NCBI GenBank assembly: GCA_026709335.1
Contig: JAPOTE010000070.1
Location: 1 to 64,000, forward strand
Reading direction: 5' to 3'
Length of the DNA: 64,000 nt
Source of the DNA: Bacteroidota bacterium
Lineage (GTDB): Bacteria; Bacteroidota; Rhodothermia; Rhodothermales; Bin80
Positions within the stretch are counted from its first letter, which is position 1. Each line of letters begins with the position of its first letter. The position numbers and the translations under genes are program-made. Below, piece after piece: positions 35,187-43,668 of this stretch. The notes under the pieces were generated by a model that did not search any database, was not told the DNA's origin, and saw nothing but the letters and a program-made list of their open reading frames with translations.

Positions 35187-36641
35187 TTAGAGCCACGAAT
35201 CCTTGGGTGGACCAACGTGAAGCTGAACAGTTTTGAGTTCTGTAAATTCATCTATGGAGAAACGTCCCAATTCACGCCCTAGTCCACTATCCCCATAGCC
35301 ACCAAAGGGAAGTTCTGCGTGGCCATCCATGAAACAGTTGATCCAGATTGTGCCGGCACGTATGGCGCGACTGACTTCAAAAGCTGTATCAATGTTTGAA
35401 GTCCAGAGGCCAGCACTCAACCCATAGATCGTGTCATTCGCAATTTGGATAGCTTCTGCCTTTGTCTTGAATGTCAGTATTGACAGCACTGGCCCAAAAA
35501 TTTCTTCCCGAGCAATAGTCATGGCCGGTGTCACCTGATCAAAAATAGTTGGTTCGAAAAAACGCCCTGAAGCCGTAGGAATTCTGCTTCCACCGATTCG
35601 AAGCCTTGCACCAGATCGAGATCCACTACCGACATAATGTTTAATTTTTTCCATCTGAGGCGAATTAATGATGGCACCGACTTTTACGTCTGGATTAAGA
35701 GGATCTCCGACAGGGACGGTATGTGCCAATTCAAGTACTCGTTCAGTAAATTCATGAGCAATGTTTTCCTGGATCAAGAGCCGACTCCCGCTATTACAGC
35801 ACTCTCCCATATTGAAATAAACCCCGAATACGACCGGATCGAGTGCGGCATCCAAGTCTGCATCTGAAAATATGATATGGGGGTTTTTTCCACCTAGCTC
35901 CAGAGAGCAACGTTTTAGATTCTTCCCGGCAGAAGCGGCAATTTTTCGTCCAACCTCAGTAGAACCGGTAAACGAAATCATGTCAATTTCTTTATGTTCA
36001 CTGAGGCATGATCCAGCCGGATCACCAAATCCGGTCACTACATTAATGACTCCTTCGGGAATCCCAGACTCGTGAGCCAAAAGTGCAAGTTTCAGCGTTG
36101 TTCCCGGAGTCAACTCGCTGGGCTTAATAACTGTGGTACAACCAGCTGCGAGCGCAAATGGCAGCTTCTGACTGATGATCAGAAGCGGGAAATTCCAAGG
36201 CGTAATCATTCCCACAACTCCTGCTGGTTCACGCATTACAAATCCGAGTTTATTTTCTCCCAGATTATTGTAGGTCTCCCCAGTTGTATGGCGAGCGAGA
36301 GTTGCTGCATATTGCCACAGGTCAACGGTAGTGTCTATTTCTGCTTCAGCTTGTGTAATGGGTTTCCCACTTTCAAGCGTTTCGAGTCTGGCTAAGTCAT
36401 TACGATTTAGTCGAATTTGGTCTGCTGTTTTATGTAGAATTTCTGAACGCTCTCGGCCAGACAGGTGCGGCCAGTGGCCAGAGTCAAATGCTGAACGTGC
36501 CGCCTGAACTGCGGAATGAATATCGTTGGCAGTTCCAAGGGCATACTCACCAACCGTTGTGTCATGTGCAGGGCTAACTGTTGTGAAGATATCACCTGTT
36601 TCACCACGAACGTGCTTTCCGTTGATCCAGTGCTTCCCCAT
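35187..36641 (-). CDS. NAD-dependent aldehyde dehydrogenase (betaine-aldehyde-dehydrogenase-like)
   Basis: A 484-residue aldehyde dehydrogenase with all key residues: ITPWNFPL (146-153), FTGSTEVG (224-231), general base Glu248 in LELGGKNP, and catalytic Cys282 in FNMGECCNSGSR (preceded by a second Cys, Cys281). The closest subfamily by motif is betaine/phenylacetaldehyde-type dehydrogenases, which are broad in substrate. It shares one base with the stop of the GMC dehydrogenase gene upstream. The pair therefore probably oxidises an alcohol to an aldehyde and then to an acid, as in choline to betaine, but the operon's transporter and CoA enzymes argue for a different substrate. Confidence 0.92.
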   Translation of the reverse strand: MGKHWINGKHVRGETGDIFTTVSPAHDTTVGEYALGTANDIHSAVQAARSAFDSGHWPHLSGRERSEILHKTADQIRLNRNDLARLETLESGKPITQAEAEIDTTVDLWQYAATLARHTTGETYNNLGENKLGFVMREPAGVVGMITPWNFPLLIISQKLPFALAAGCTTVIKPSELTPGTTLKLALLAHESGIPEGVINVVTGFGDPAGSCLSEHKEIDMISFTGSTEVGRKIAASAGKNLKRCSLELGGKNPHIIFSDADLDAALDPVVFGVYFNMGECCNSGSRLLIQENIAHEFTERVLELAHTVPVGDPLNPDVKVGAIINSPQMEKIKHYVGSGSRSGARLRIGGSRIPTASGRFFEPTIFDQVTPAMTIAREEIFGPVLSILTFKTKAEAIQIANDTIYGLSAGLWTSNIDTAFEVSRAIRAGTIWINCFMDGHAELPFGGYGDSGLGRELGRFSIDEFTELKTVQLHVGPPKDSWL

Positions 36642-38230
36642 CAGATCTCACCCTTGATCATTGCAGCCCCCTTTTCGCCAATCATAATGGAGGTTGCCTG
36701 GGTATTCCCGCTGATCAAACAAGGCATGATCGATGCATCAATCACGCGGAGGGATTCAATACCTCGCACTGAAAGTTGAAGATCTACAACAGATTGATTA
36801 TCTGTCCCCATTTTACATGACCCCACTGGATGATAATCATTTTTTGACCATTTCCGAATATAAGCCCTGATCTCTTCATCACTTTGTGTATCCGGTCCGG
36901 GTAAGATTTCATGAGCAATATATTTTTGGAAAGATGGCGCCGAGAGGATGCGCCGTCCCCATTTGAAAGCTTCCATGGATACATTCAGATCATAGGGATC
37001 ATCCAGGAAATTGGGGTCAATGGCAGGATCATCAAAAGGATCATTACTCTGCAGGGTTACGGATCCAATACTGCGAGGGCGCAGATTGCAAGTATTGATC
37101 GTGAGACCATGCCCTTTTATTTTCATGCGACCATGATCTACAACATATGCAGGAAGGCAATGGATCTGAATATCCGGTGAGCGAACTTCAGGTGTACTTT
37201 TCAGAAAACAGCCAGCTTCACATACAGATGCAGTGACTGGTCCTGTTTTATACAGCAGGTACTGGATCCCGTGTAAAATCGCTCTATTCCACCGGTCGTG
37301 TCCATTATAGCTTACGGGTTCTCTGGATTCAGCGGCCAAGTACACATCCATATGATCCTGGAAGTTTTTTCCTACGCCGGGCAACTCATGTTGTGCTTGA
37401 ATTCCCAAGGGTGTAAGTTCGTCTACAGGTCCAATCCCAGAGAGTAAAAGAAGCTTTGGTGAGTTGACAGCTCCGCCACTGAGAATAACTTCTCGCTCGG
37501 CAGATACTTGAATTTTTGCCCTGTCTTTGACATATTCTATTCCGGTTGCTCGTCCATTATGGAGAAGAATTCGAGTTGCAACTGCACGGGTTCGAATGGT
37601 CAAGTTAGGCTTTCGAGGTCTTAGAAATGCAGTAGCAGTACTTTCTCTACGCACATTACGTTGGGTTACCTGATAATAGCTCACCCCTGATTGTTGTGCG
37701 CCGTTGAGGTCAGGATTGTACCGTATTCCTATCTCTTGGGCAGATCGGACAAATGCCCGGGTTAATGGATTAGATTGTATCTGATCAGCCACATTGAGGG
37801 GCCCTCCCTGCCCATGGTATTCATCTACAAAGCGCTCGTTGTTTTCGGATTTTTTGAAATAAGGCAGGACATCTTCATATCCCCATCCATGGCATCCCAG
37901 AGCGAGCCACTCTTCATAATCAAGGCGGTGTCCACGGATATAGATCATTGCATTGATTGAAGTACTTCCACCGAGCGTACGTCCCTGTGGATAATGCATC
38001 TCTCTTCCATTAAGATGCTTTTGGGGAACAGTCTTGAAGCACCAATTGACATTTTTACCCGTTAGTTTGGCGAAGCCTGCGGGCATATGAATCAGTGGGG
38101 ATTTATCAGGTGGGCCAGCTTCTAGCAGTAATACGCGAACATCGGGGTCTTCGGCCAAGCGATGGGCAACAACGCAGCCTGCGGCTCCTGCCCCCACGAT
38201 CACATAATCAAATGATTCAACATGTGCCAT
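36641..38230 (-). CDS. GMC-family alcohol/choline dehydrogenase-like FAD enzyme
   Basis: A 529-residue GMC oxidoreductase of the BetA/AlkJ type. It has FAD motif VGAGAAGCVVAHRLAED near the N-terminus, the GMC signature HYPQGRTLGGSTSINAMIYIRG, a second signature SGGAVNSPKLLLLSGIG, and the catalytic His in DYHPVGSCKMG with Asn in GNTQATSIMIGEKG. It oxidises a primary alcohol to an aldehyde. The adjacent aldehyde dehydrogenase would take the next step. Choline cannot be excluded, but no bet regulator or choline transporter is present. It starts two bases after the enoyl-CoA hydratase stop. Confidence 0.92.
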   Translation of the reverse strand: MAHVESFDYVIVGAGAAGCVVAHRLAEDPDVRVLLLEAGPPDKSPLIHMPAGFAKLTGKNVNWCFKTVPQKHLNGREMHYPQGRTLGGSTSINAMIYIRGHRLDYEEWLALGCHGWGYEDVLPYFKKSENNERFVDEYHGQGGPLNVADQIQSNPLTRAFVRSAQEIGIRYNPDLNGAQQSGVSYYQVTQRNVRRESTATAFLRPRKPNLTIRTRAVATRILLHNGRATGIEYVKDRAKIQVSAEREVILSGGAVNSPKLLLLSGIGPVDELTPLGIQAQHELPGVGKNFQDHMDVYLAAESREPVSYNGHDRWNRAILHGIQYLLYKTGPVTASVCEAGCFLKSTPEVRSPDIQIHCLPAYVVDHGRMKIKGHGLTINTCNLRPRSIGSVTLQSNDPFDDPAIDPNFLDDPYDLNVSMEAFKWGRRILSAPSFQKYIAHEILPGPDTQSDEEIRAYIRKWSKNDYHPVGSCKMGTDNQSVVDLQLSVRGIESLRVIDASIMPCLISGNTQATSIMIGEKGAAMIKGEI

Positions 38231-38232
38231 GT

Positions 38233-38991
38233 CTATTGACCTTTGTATCGGGGCTGTCGATGTTCGATGAAACTGTCAATGCCCTCTTGGCCATCGGCTG
38301 TGTATGCACTGAGCGATCCTGCAATTGATTCAAGTGGTGCGCAATTTGTATTTAGCATTTGTTTTGCAAGTTGTACTGCGACAGGCGCATTGCCGGAGAT
38401 TATTTCAGCTAATTTATGGCCTGCATGGGCGAGTTGATCTGGAGGATGCATTTCAGTGATCAGGCCCCAGGCTAGTGCTGTTTGTGCGTCAATGGGGGCG
38501 CCTGTCAAGATCATTGTCTTCGCCCGGGCAACACCGATAATATTTGGAAGCCGTACGGTACCTCCCCATCCAGGAATAGTAGCAATCTTAACTTCAGGCA
38601 TTGCAAACGAGGCTGTATCGGCGGCAATCCTCAGATCGCAAGCAAGGGCCAATTCAAGTCCACCACCAAATGCATAGCCATTAAGAAGAGCAATGACAGG
38701 AGGACGGAGATTTTTCAGCCGGTTCATGACTCTCTGTCCGCGAGGGATCCATTCTGCCCACATCCCTAATGCATCCAATGCAGCCCAAGCCTTGATGTCT
38801 GCACCGGCACAGAAAGCTTTATCTCCAGTTCCTGAAAGGGTAACTACTCGAATCTCATTGTGTGACTCCACTTCGGCCAAATATTGTTCCAGTATCTCTA
38901 GCATGGAGGGGTCAATGGCGTTATGTTTTTCAGGGCGATTTAACGTAATTCGTGCCAGATGCCCCGAAATTTCAAGTAGCACTTTGCTCAT
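38233..38991 (-). CDS. Enoyl-CoA hydratase/isomerase (crotonase) family
   Basis: A 252-residue crotonase-fold enzyme. Both catalytic glutamates of hydratases are present: Glu113 in GGGLELALACD and Glu133 in MPEVKIATIPGWGG. The oxyanion-hole motif FCAGADIK is at 60-67. It would act on a CoA thioester, most likely adding water to an enoyl-CoA. Its ATG overlaps the stop of the CoA-transferase gene by four bases, so the two are made together. The acyl substrate may be the product of the transferase. Confidence 0.92.
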   Translation of the reverse strand: MSKVLLEISGHLARITLNRPEKHNAIDPSMLEILEQYLAEVESHNEIRVVTLSGTGDKAFCAGADIKAWAALDALGMWAEWIPRGQRVMNRLKNLRPPVIALLNGYAFGGGLELALACDLRIAADTASFAMPEVKIATIPGWGGTVRLPNIIGVARAKTMILTGAPIDAQTALAWGLITEMHPPDQLAHAGHKLAEIISGNAPVAVQLAKQMLNTNCAPLESIAGSLSAYTADGQEGIDSFIEHRQPRYKGQ

Positions 38992-40571
38992 TGCTTTGAA
39001 GGAAGCTGAAGGTTCATAGGTGTAGGATCAAAGAGTGGAGCGTCCATCACTCTTAAATCTGGGCTAATTCGAAGTGTCAAGGTTGCCTGTTTTAATATGT
39101 CGCGCTCCAGATCAATTCCAGGCGCAATTTCTGTCACGGTCAGTCCATCTGGCAGTAAGCGGAGCACACATCGTTCTGTTATGTAAGTGACATGCTGTCC
39201 TGAATGAAGCGCACGTTTTCCGCTGAAGGAAACGTGTTCCACTGCGGGAACCAGTTTTTGTACTCTTCCTTCCTGAAGGATGATAACCTTGCCATTTTCA
39301 ATAGCTAGACGCAGTCCTCCTGTTGTATAGGTTCCAACAAATATGAGAGCTCGGGCATTGGTCGTGATATCAATAAATCCACCAACACCTGCGGTAACAT
39401 GAGGACGGGCCGCTAGGCGTGAGACATTGACACAGCCATGTTGATCAATTTGCATAAACGACAACAGGCTTTTATCAAATCCACCACCTTGAAAGTAGGT
39501 GAACTGATCTGGCGATGACAGAATCGCCTGTGCACCTGAAGCGCAACCAAACTGAAAATCTAATAGTGGCATACCTCCAACTGGCCCCTGTTCAATAACC
39601 CAGGTCACAGCATCAGAGAGCCCTTCCTCATAAAGAATACGGGGGACTTGTGCAGATACACCAAATCCCAGATTCACTGCATCTCCAGTACATAATTCCA
39701 TAGAAGCACGGCGTGCCATGGGTTTGTAGGGGCCCCACTCCATAAGTTCATAGGTTTCTCCATCAGATGAGGCTTCACCGCTGATGGCAGGATCGTACAT
39801 CGTATTCGTGGTTTGCATCTGATCTGGCACAGTGACCACGTAATCAACGACCACGCCGGGAACTCGAACATTCTGCGGTTTGAGCGTTCCTGATTTGACT
39901 ACGCGTTTTACTTGGGCAATTACGATCCCGCCATTATTATGAGCTGCAAGTGCCTGATCGTATATGCCTAGACTGCTTCCTTCATGTTCAGTTGTGATGT
40001 TCCCTTTCTCATCAGCTGTCGTTCCTCGGATCAGGGCGACATCAACAGGAATCGATCGGTAGAAGAGCCATTCATCTTTATCGAACAGAACTCTCTCAAC
40101 TACATCCGAGGGGCTGCAGTCATTCATGCATCCGCCAAGTAATAGAGGATCAACAAAGGTGTCCATACCAACTTTTGTAAGAATTCCGGGTCTGTGAGCG
40201 GCAGATTCACGGTGCATATGGTATATGATACCGCTTGGTAGATTGTATGCTTCTATCCGATTTTCTCCAATCATTTGCCAAATCTTGGGAGAAGGCATTG
40301 AAGATGGGCCACTGGGTAAAGACCCGACAATTACCCGCTTGAGTAACCCATCATGAGCCAGGTGATCGATCCCATCAATTCCATACATATCACCTGCGGC
40401 AATGGGATGCAATGTTGTTAATCTGCGTGGGTGATTTGTATCGGCAAATCTTTTCCCGATCGCCGCGAGCATCGCGTCCGGGCAGCCAAGACCGCTTGAC
40501 GAACTGACGGTAATTATCGCATCATCATGAATTTTTTCTGCAGCAACAGCGAGTGAACAGAACTCAGGCAT
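38988..40571 (-). CDS. Acyl-CoA:carboxylate CoA-transferase (propionate/acetate type)
   Basis: A 527-residue family I CoA-transferase in which both halves are fused. The catalytic glutamate is Glu327 in VIEQGPVGGMP, the usual site for the covalent CoA thioester. N-terminal glycine-rich GLGCP (28-32) and central GTTADEKGNIT (183-193) fit the propionate/acetate CoA-transferase (Pct/YdiF) group. It would activate a carboxylic acid with CoA taken from acetyl- or propionyl-CoA, which fits an acid produced by the aldehyde dehydrogenase. It overlaps the Gfo/Idh gene by eight bases. Confidence 0.9.
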   Translation of the reverse strand: MPEFCSLAVAAEKIHDDAIITVSSSSGLGCPDAMLAAIGKRFADTNHPRRLTTLHPIAAGDMYGIDGIDHLAHDGLLKRVIVGSLPSGPSSMPSPKIWQMIGENRIEAYNLPSGIIYHMHRESAAHRPGILTKVGMDTFVDPLLLGGCMNDCSPSDVVERVLFDKDEWLFYRSIPVDVALIRGTTADEKGNITTEHEGSSLGIYDQALAAHNNGGIVIAQVKRVVKSGTLKPQNVRVPGVVVDYVVTVPDQMQTTNTMYDPAISGEASSDGETYELMEWGPYKPMARRASMELCTGDAVNLGFGVSAQVPRILYEEGLSDAVTWVIEQGPVGGMPLLDFQFGCASGAQAILSSPDQFTYFQGGGFDKSLLSFMQIDQHGCVNVSRLAARPHVTAGVGGFIDITTNARALIFVGTYTTGGLRLAIENGKVIILQEGRVQKLVPAVEHVSFSGKRALHSGQHVTYITERCVLRLLPDGLTVTEIAPGIDLERDILKQATLTLRISPDLRVMDAPLFDPTPMNLQLPSKQ

Positions 40572-41568
40572 AGTTCACTTTTATCTGTGTTCCTGTGTGG
40601 GCCGCTTCCATGACAGCCAGTGCAACGGCCAAGGATTGAAGTCCATCTTGTGCGGTTGCTGCTGGCTGTCCCTCTCCCCGAACAGCTTCATTAAAGCGGT
40701 CAACGGCCCTCTTATAGAGGTTAATTGCCTGAGGGAGCTGAATTTTTTCGATGTGATTTTCTCGTCGAAAGTTAATCTGCCCAATCGGGTGCTGAGTCAT
40801 TACATCTGTGGCTATGAGAGAGCCATCCGTGCCGTGAATCTCAAGTCCAGTTCCGGAGTGGCCGATTACAAATGAATCATGGAATTGTGCAAGTGTGCCG
40901 CGCCTAAATTGCATTACTCCCATCACTGTATCATCAATTTTATGCTCCCCAAGGCCTTGCGAAGAAGTTCGGGCAATCACAGATTCTACCTCATCATTCA
41001 GAATAAATCTGAGCGTATCTGTATCATGAACGGTAATGTCCAGAACCACGCCAGCCCCCTTTCCAGGATCTTTGATTCGCCATGTTCTAAGATGTGGAGG
41101 AAGGAGGACCGCATGAAATACACGAACTGCCAAAGGCTGTCCAATTGCACCGTTCTGAACTAGTTTACGAAGTTTGCGATGAGTGACAGCATTTCGGAGG
41201 TGATGATTGGTTCCCATAACAAGACCAGCGTTTGAACAGGCATTGACCATTTCTTTTGCGTCCGTAAGTGAAAGCGCAAGAGGTTTTTCGCAAAGAACGT
41301 GCTTTTTTGAAGCTGCAGCGGCAAGAGTCTGGGGCTTATGCAATTCATTCGTAGTGCCTACATAGACGATATCAATCTCAGTGTCTGCAAGGAATGCGCT
41401 CAGTTCAGTATAGATTCGATCAATTTTAAATTGTTTTTGAAACGCTTTCCCACGCTGCTGCGACTGGCTTAGAAGTGCAATTACCCGGCTTTTTGCGTTT
41501 GCATTGACCGCATCGATCATCCATTCCTTTGCAATGGTACTTGCCCCGATAATTCCCCAATTGAGCAT
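40564..41568 (-). CDS. Gfo/Idh/MocA-family NAD(P)-dependent oxidoreductase
   Basis: A 334-residue oxidoreductase with an N-terminal Rossmann domain (WGIIGASTIA, 4-13), the family motif CEKPLALS at 93-100, and a C-terminal alpha/beta domain with GVVLDITVHDTDTLRF, which holds the Asp/His pair used in catalysis. Members oxidise or reduce sugars, inositols and related polyols; several act on 1,5-anhydrofructose or 3-keto sugars. This is the first gene of the ten-gene operon. It is divergent from etfB across a 310-base region with palindromes. The substrate is not known. Confidence 0.9.
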   Translation of the reverse strand: MLNWGIIGASTIAKEWMIDAVNANAKSRVIALLSQSQQRGKAFQKQFKIDRIYTELSAFLADTEIDIVYVGTTNELHKPQTLAAAASKKHVLCEKPLALSLTDAKEMVNACSNAGLVMGTNHHLRNAVTHRKLRKLVQNGAIGQPLAVRVFHAVLLPPHLRTWRIKDPGKGAGVVLDITVHDTDTLRFILNDEVESVIARTSSQGLGEHKIDDTVMGVMQFRRGTLAQFHDSFVIGHSGTGLEIHGTDGSLIATDVMTQHPIGQINFRRENHIEKIQLPQAINLYKRAVDRFNEAVRGEGQPAATAQDGLQSLAVALAVMEAAHTGTQIKVNYA

Positions 41569-41878
41569 GATTTATAATGAATATCTGGCAGTGAATTTAA
41601 TGACTTCGTCCGAATTAATTCTCATAATTACCCGAAATGGATTGAATAATAATCCGAAACGGTGATGCCGTAGTTCCAGTGGAACAGTACATATAATCAA
41701 TCAACAGGGTATTCTCAGAAAGTAATGTATAACCTAGACATGGGTAGTTTTGAAATTAGGCAGTAAATCAAGAAAATTCAGCTCAAATCTTGAGCAATCC
41801 AGCGCGATTACGTGTATAACCGCTCGGTTTGCCCAATACCTTGGGTAGCTTCCTGAAATAAGATCAAACCCTACAGCA
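41569..41878. promoter_or_regulatory. Divergent promoter region with two perfect palindromes
   Basis: This 310-base region separates the ten-gene operon (leftward) from etfBA (rightward) and must hold promoters for both. Two short perfect inverted repeats stand out: GTTCCA-G-TGGAAC at 41673-41685 and GCTCAA-ATC-TTGAGC at 41781-41795. Each is the size of a dimeric repressor or activator half-site pair. No regulator gene is adjacent. Function as operators is an inference from symmetry and position. Confidence 0.5.
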
Positions 41879-42628
41879 ATGAATATTGCCGTTTGTGTAA
41901 AACAGACCGCCGATACTGAATCGCAACCAATTTTGAGCTCGGATCAATCTCGTATGATTGATGATGGATTGGTATGGATTATCAACCCTCATGATGAATC
42001 CGCGATTGAAGTAGCGATACAGCTCCGAGATGAGCATGGAGGAGCCATTACGTTGTTTGCACTTGGACCAGATCGAGTGGAAAGTGCTCTGAGGCAAGGA
42101 TTAGCAATGGGGGCAGACGAGGCTATACATCTTCGGTGTGATTCCATGCCGGATGATCAGAAAATAGTAGCCGATCTGCTTTCAGATAGTCTTCGGTCAC
42201 ACGATTTTGATTTAATTCTGGCGGGAGAGATGGCAATTGACGGGGCAGGGGCTCAGGTACCTCAAAGGTTAGGGGTATTGCTTGATTGGCCGAGTATTAC
42301 GGGTGTTGAAGAGTTGAACATCACACAAAATCAGTTGACCGCCAGACAGCCGGTTGAACAAGGTGATAGGATTCATGTATGTCAGCTTCCCGTAGTGATT
42401 GGAATCAACCGACGTATTATGGAGCCACGCTATCCTTCCTTCAAAGGAATCATGAAGGCAAAACGGAAAACAATCCATGTAGAAAATGTAGTATTGGACT
42501 CGTCACAACTGAATATTGAATCACTGGAGTTATCCAAATCGAGGTCAGGGGGAGAAATTCTGACTTATGAAGAGGGGGTTGCAGGGAAAGTTATTTCACT
42601 CATGCGTGAGCATACAAACGTTATCTGA
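41879..42628 (+). CDS. etfB: Electron transfer flavoprotein beta subunit
   Basis: A 249-residue EtfB of normal length: NIAVCVKQTADTES at the N-terminus, the AMP-binding-region pattern LRQGLAMGADEAIHL, ILAGEMAIDGAGAQVPQRLG, and VVIGINRRIMEPRYPSFKGIMKAKRK. The protein pairs with EtfA and carries electrons from acyl-CoA dehydrogenases and similar flavoenzymes to the quinone pool. The etfA gene begins four bases downstream. The pair is divergent from the GMC/CoA-transferase operon, so it could receive electrons from those flavoenzymes. That link is inference. Confidence 0.94.
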   Translation: MNIAVCVKQTADTESQPILSSDQSRMIDDGLVWIINPHDESAIEVAIQLRDEHGGAITLFALGPDRVESALRQGLAMGADEAIHLRCDSMPDDQKIVADLLSDSLRSHDFDLILAGEMAIDGAGAQVPQRLGVLLDWPSITGVEELNITQNQLTARQPVEQGDRIHVCQLPVVIGINRRIMEPRYPSFKGIMKAKRKTIHVENVVLDSSQLNIESLELSKSRSGGEILTYEEGVAGKVISLMREHTNVI

Positions 42629-42631
42629 TGA

Positions 42632-43581
42632 ATGTCAAAGATTCTCGTCATAGCTGAATCCAGCGGGCCGCATTTGACTACATCAACTCTTGAAGTATGT
42701 CAGGCAGCATTCAACCTTGCTACATCCATCAAAGGGAGCTGGAGTATCCTGGTTGATGAGTGTGCAGCGAATGCTGCTGTGAGGATCGCACCTGACGTGA
42801 TTTCATGTCCGATGGGAGAGGACGAAGCTCAAAGCCCTGGACTTTGGGCCTCCATTGTAGTGAAGACAGCAGGTTCTGCAGATATACTCATCATGGCTGC
42901 GACAAGTACGGGGAAAGATGTGATGGGTAGAGTCGCCCAATTATTCAATGCTCCACTTGCTCAGGATTGCACCGGCGTTCAGGTTGACTCTGATTCAGTT
43001 ATTTTTAGGCGCGAACTGTATGGAGGGAAAGTAATTGCCAAGACAAAATTGACGGCCAAGCCCACTTTAGCTACTTTTCGTCCTAGATCAATTACACCGA
43101 TCAGTCCGTCAAATACGCTTGTAGAGGCAACATCTTGTCCAGTACACAATTTTATCCCGAAGGCCAAGGTCACACTGCAGGCCAGATTCGGGAGCGCCCG
43201 GATGTAACAGAGGCGTCCATTGTTGTAAGTGGAGGGAGAGGTTTACGGGGGCCAGAGAACTGGCATATACTTGAAGATCTTCTAGATGCTCTTGGCCCAA
43301 ATGCTGCCTTGGCCTGTTCCCGACCGGTAAGCGATGAAAATTGGCGTCCCCATCATGAACATGTTGGTCAAACCGGTCGTGCGATTGCTCCAGATTTGTA
43401 CATTGCTGTTGGGATTTCGGGAGCGATACAGCATGTAGCTGGAATTGCACGTTCAAAATGCATTCTCGCAATTAACAAGGATCGAGATGCGCCGATTTTT
43501 CAGATAGCCGACTATGGAATTGTCGGAGATTTATTTGAAGTGGTACCAGCATTGACTGCCGCGATTCGTGAAGCAGCATAG
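42632..43581 (+). pseudogene. etfA: Electron transfer flavoprotein alpha subunit, split by a frameshift
   Basis: The N-terminal half (42632 to about 43180) is a normal EtfA N-domain (KILVIAESSG, ATSTGKDVMGRVA, ELYGGKVIAKT). It runs into a short tail and a stop at 43207. The FAD-binding C-domain continues in the frame that is one base earlier, from about 43185 to 43581: [62 protein letters not shown] single missing base near 43181-43192 explains this. All domain motifs are otherwise intact, so this may be a sequencing error or a very recent mutation. Without the second half EtfA cannot bind FAD, and the etfB partner would be useless. Confidence 0.85.
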
Positions 43582-43668
43582 CCGGGATTCTTTATTATTT
43601 TCGCAATCCAGGTTACGGCGGTCCAGCGATTGAGAGACATTCCCATTTGGAGGTTTACGAAATTCCAC

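Noticed and set aside
36641-38230. Choline dehydrogenase (betA) of an osmoprotection operon
   Set aside because: The GMC/aldehyde dehydrogenase pair looks like betA/betB, but no betaine regulator or choline transporter is present and the operon has sugar-type uptake and CoA enzymes. The specific name is not supported.
43135-43581. Separate small gene for an EtfA C-domain
   Set aside because: It has no start of its own in context and continues the EtfA domain order exactly after the N-domain; it is better read as one frameshifted gene.
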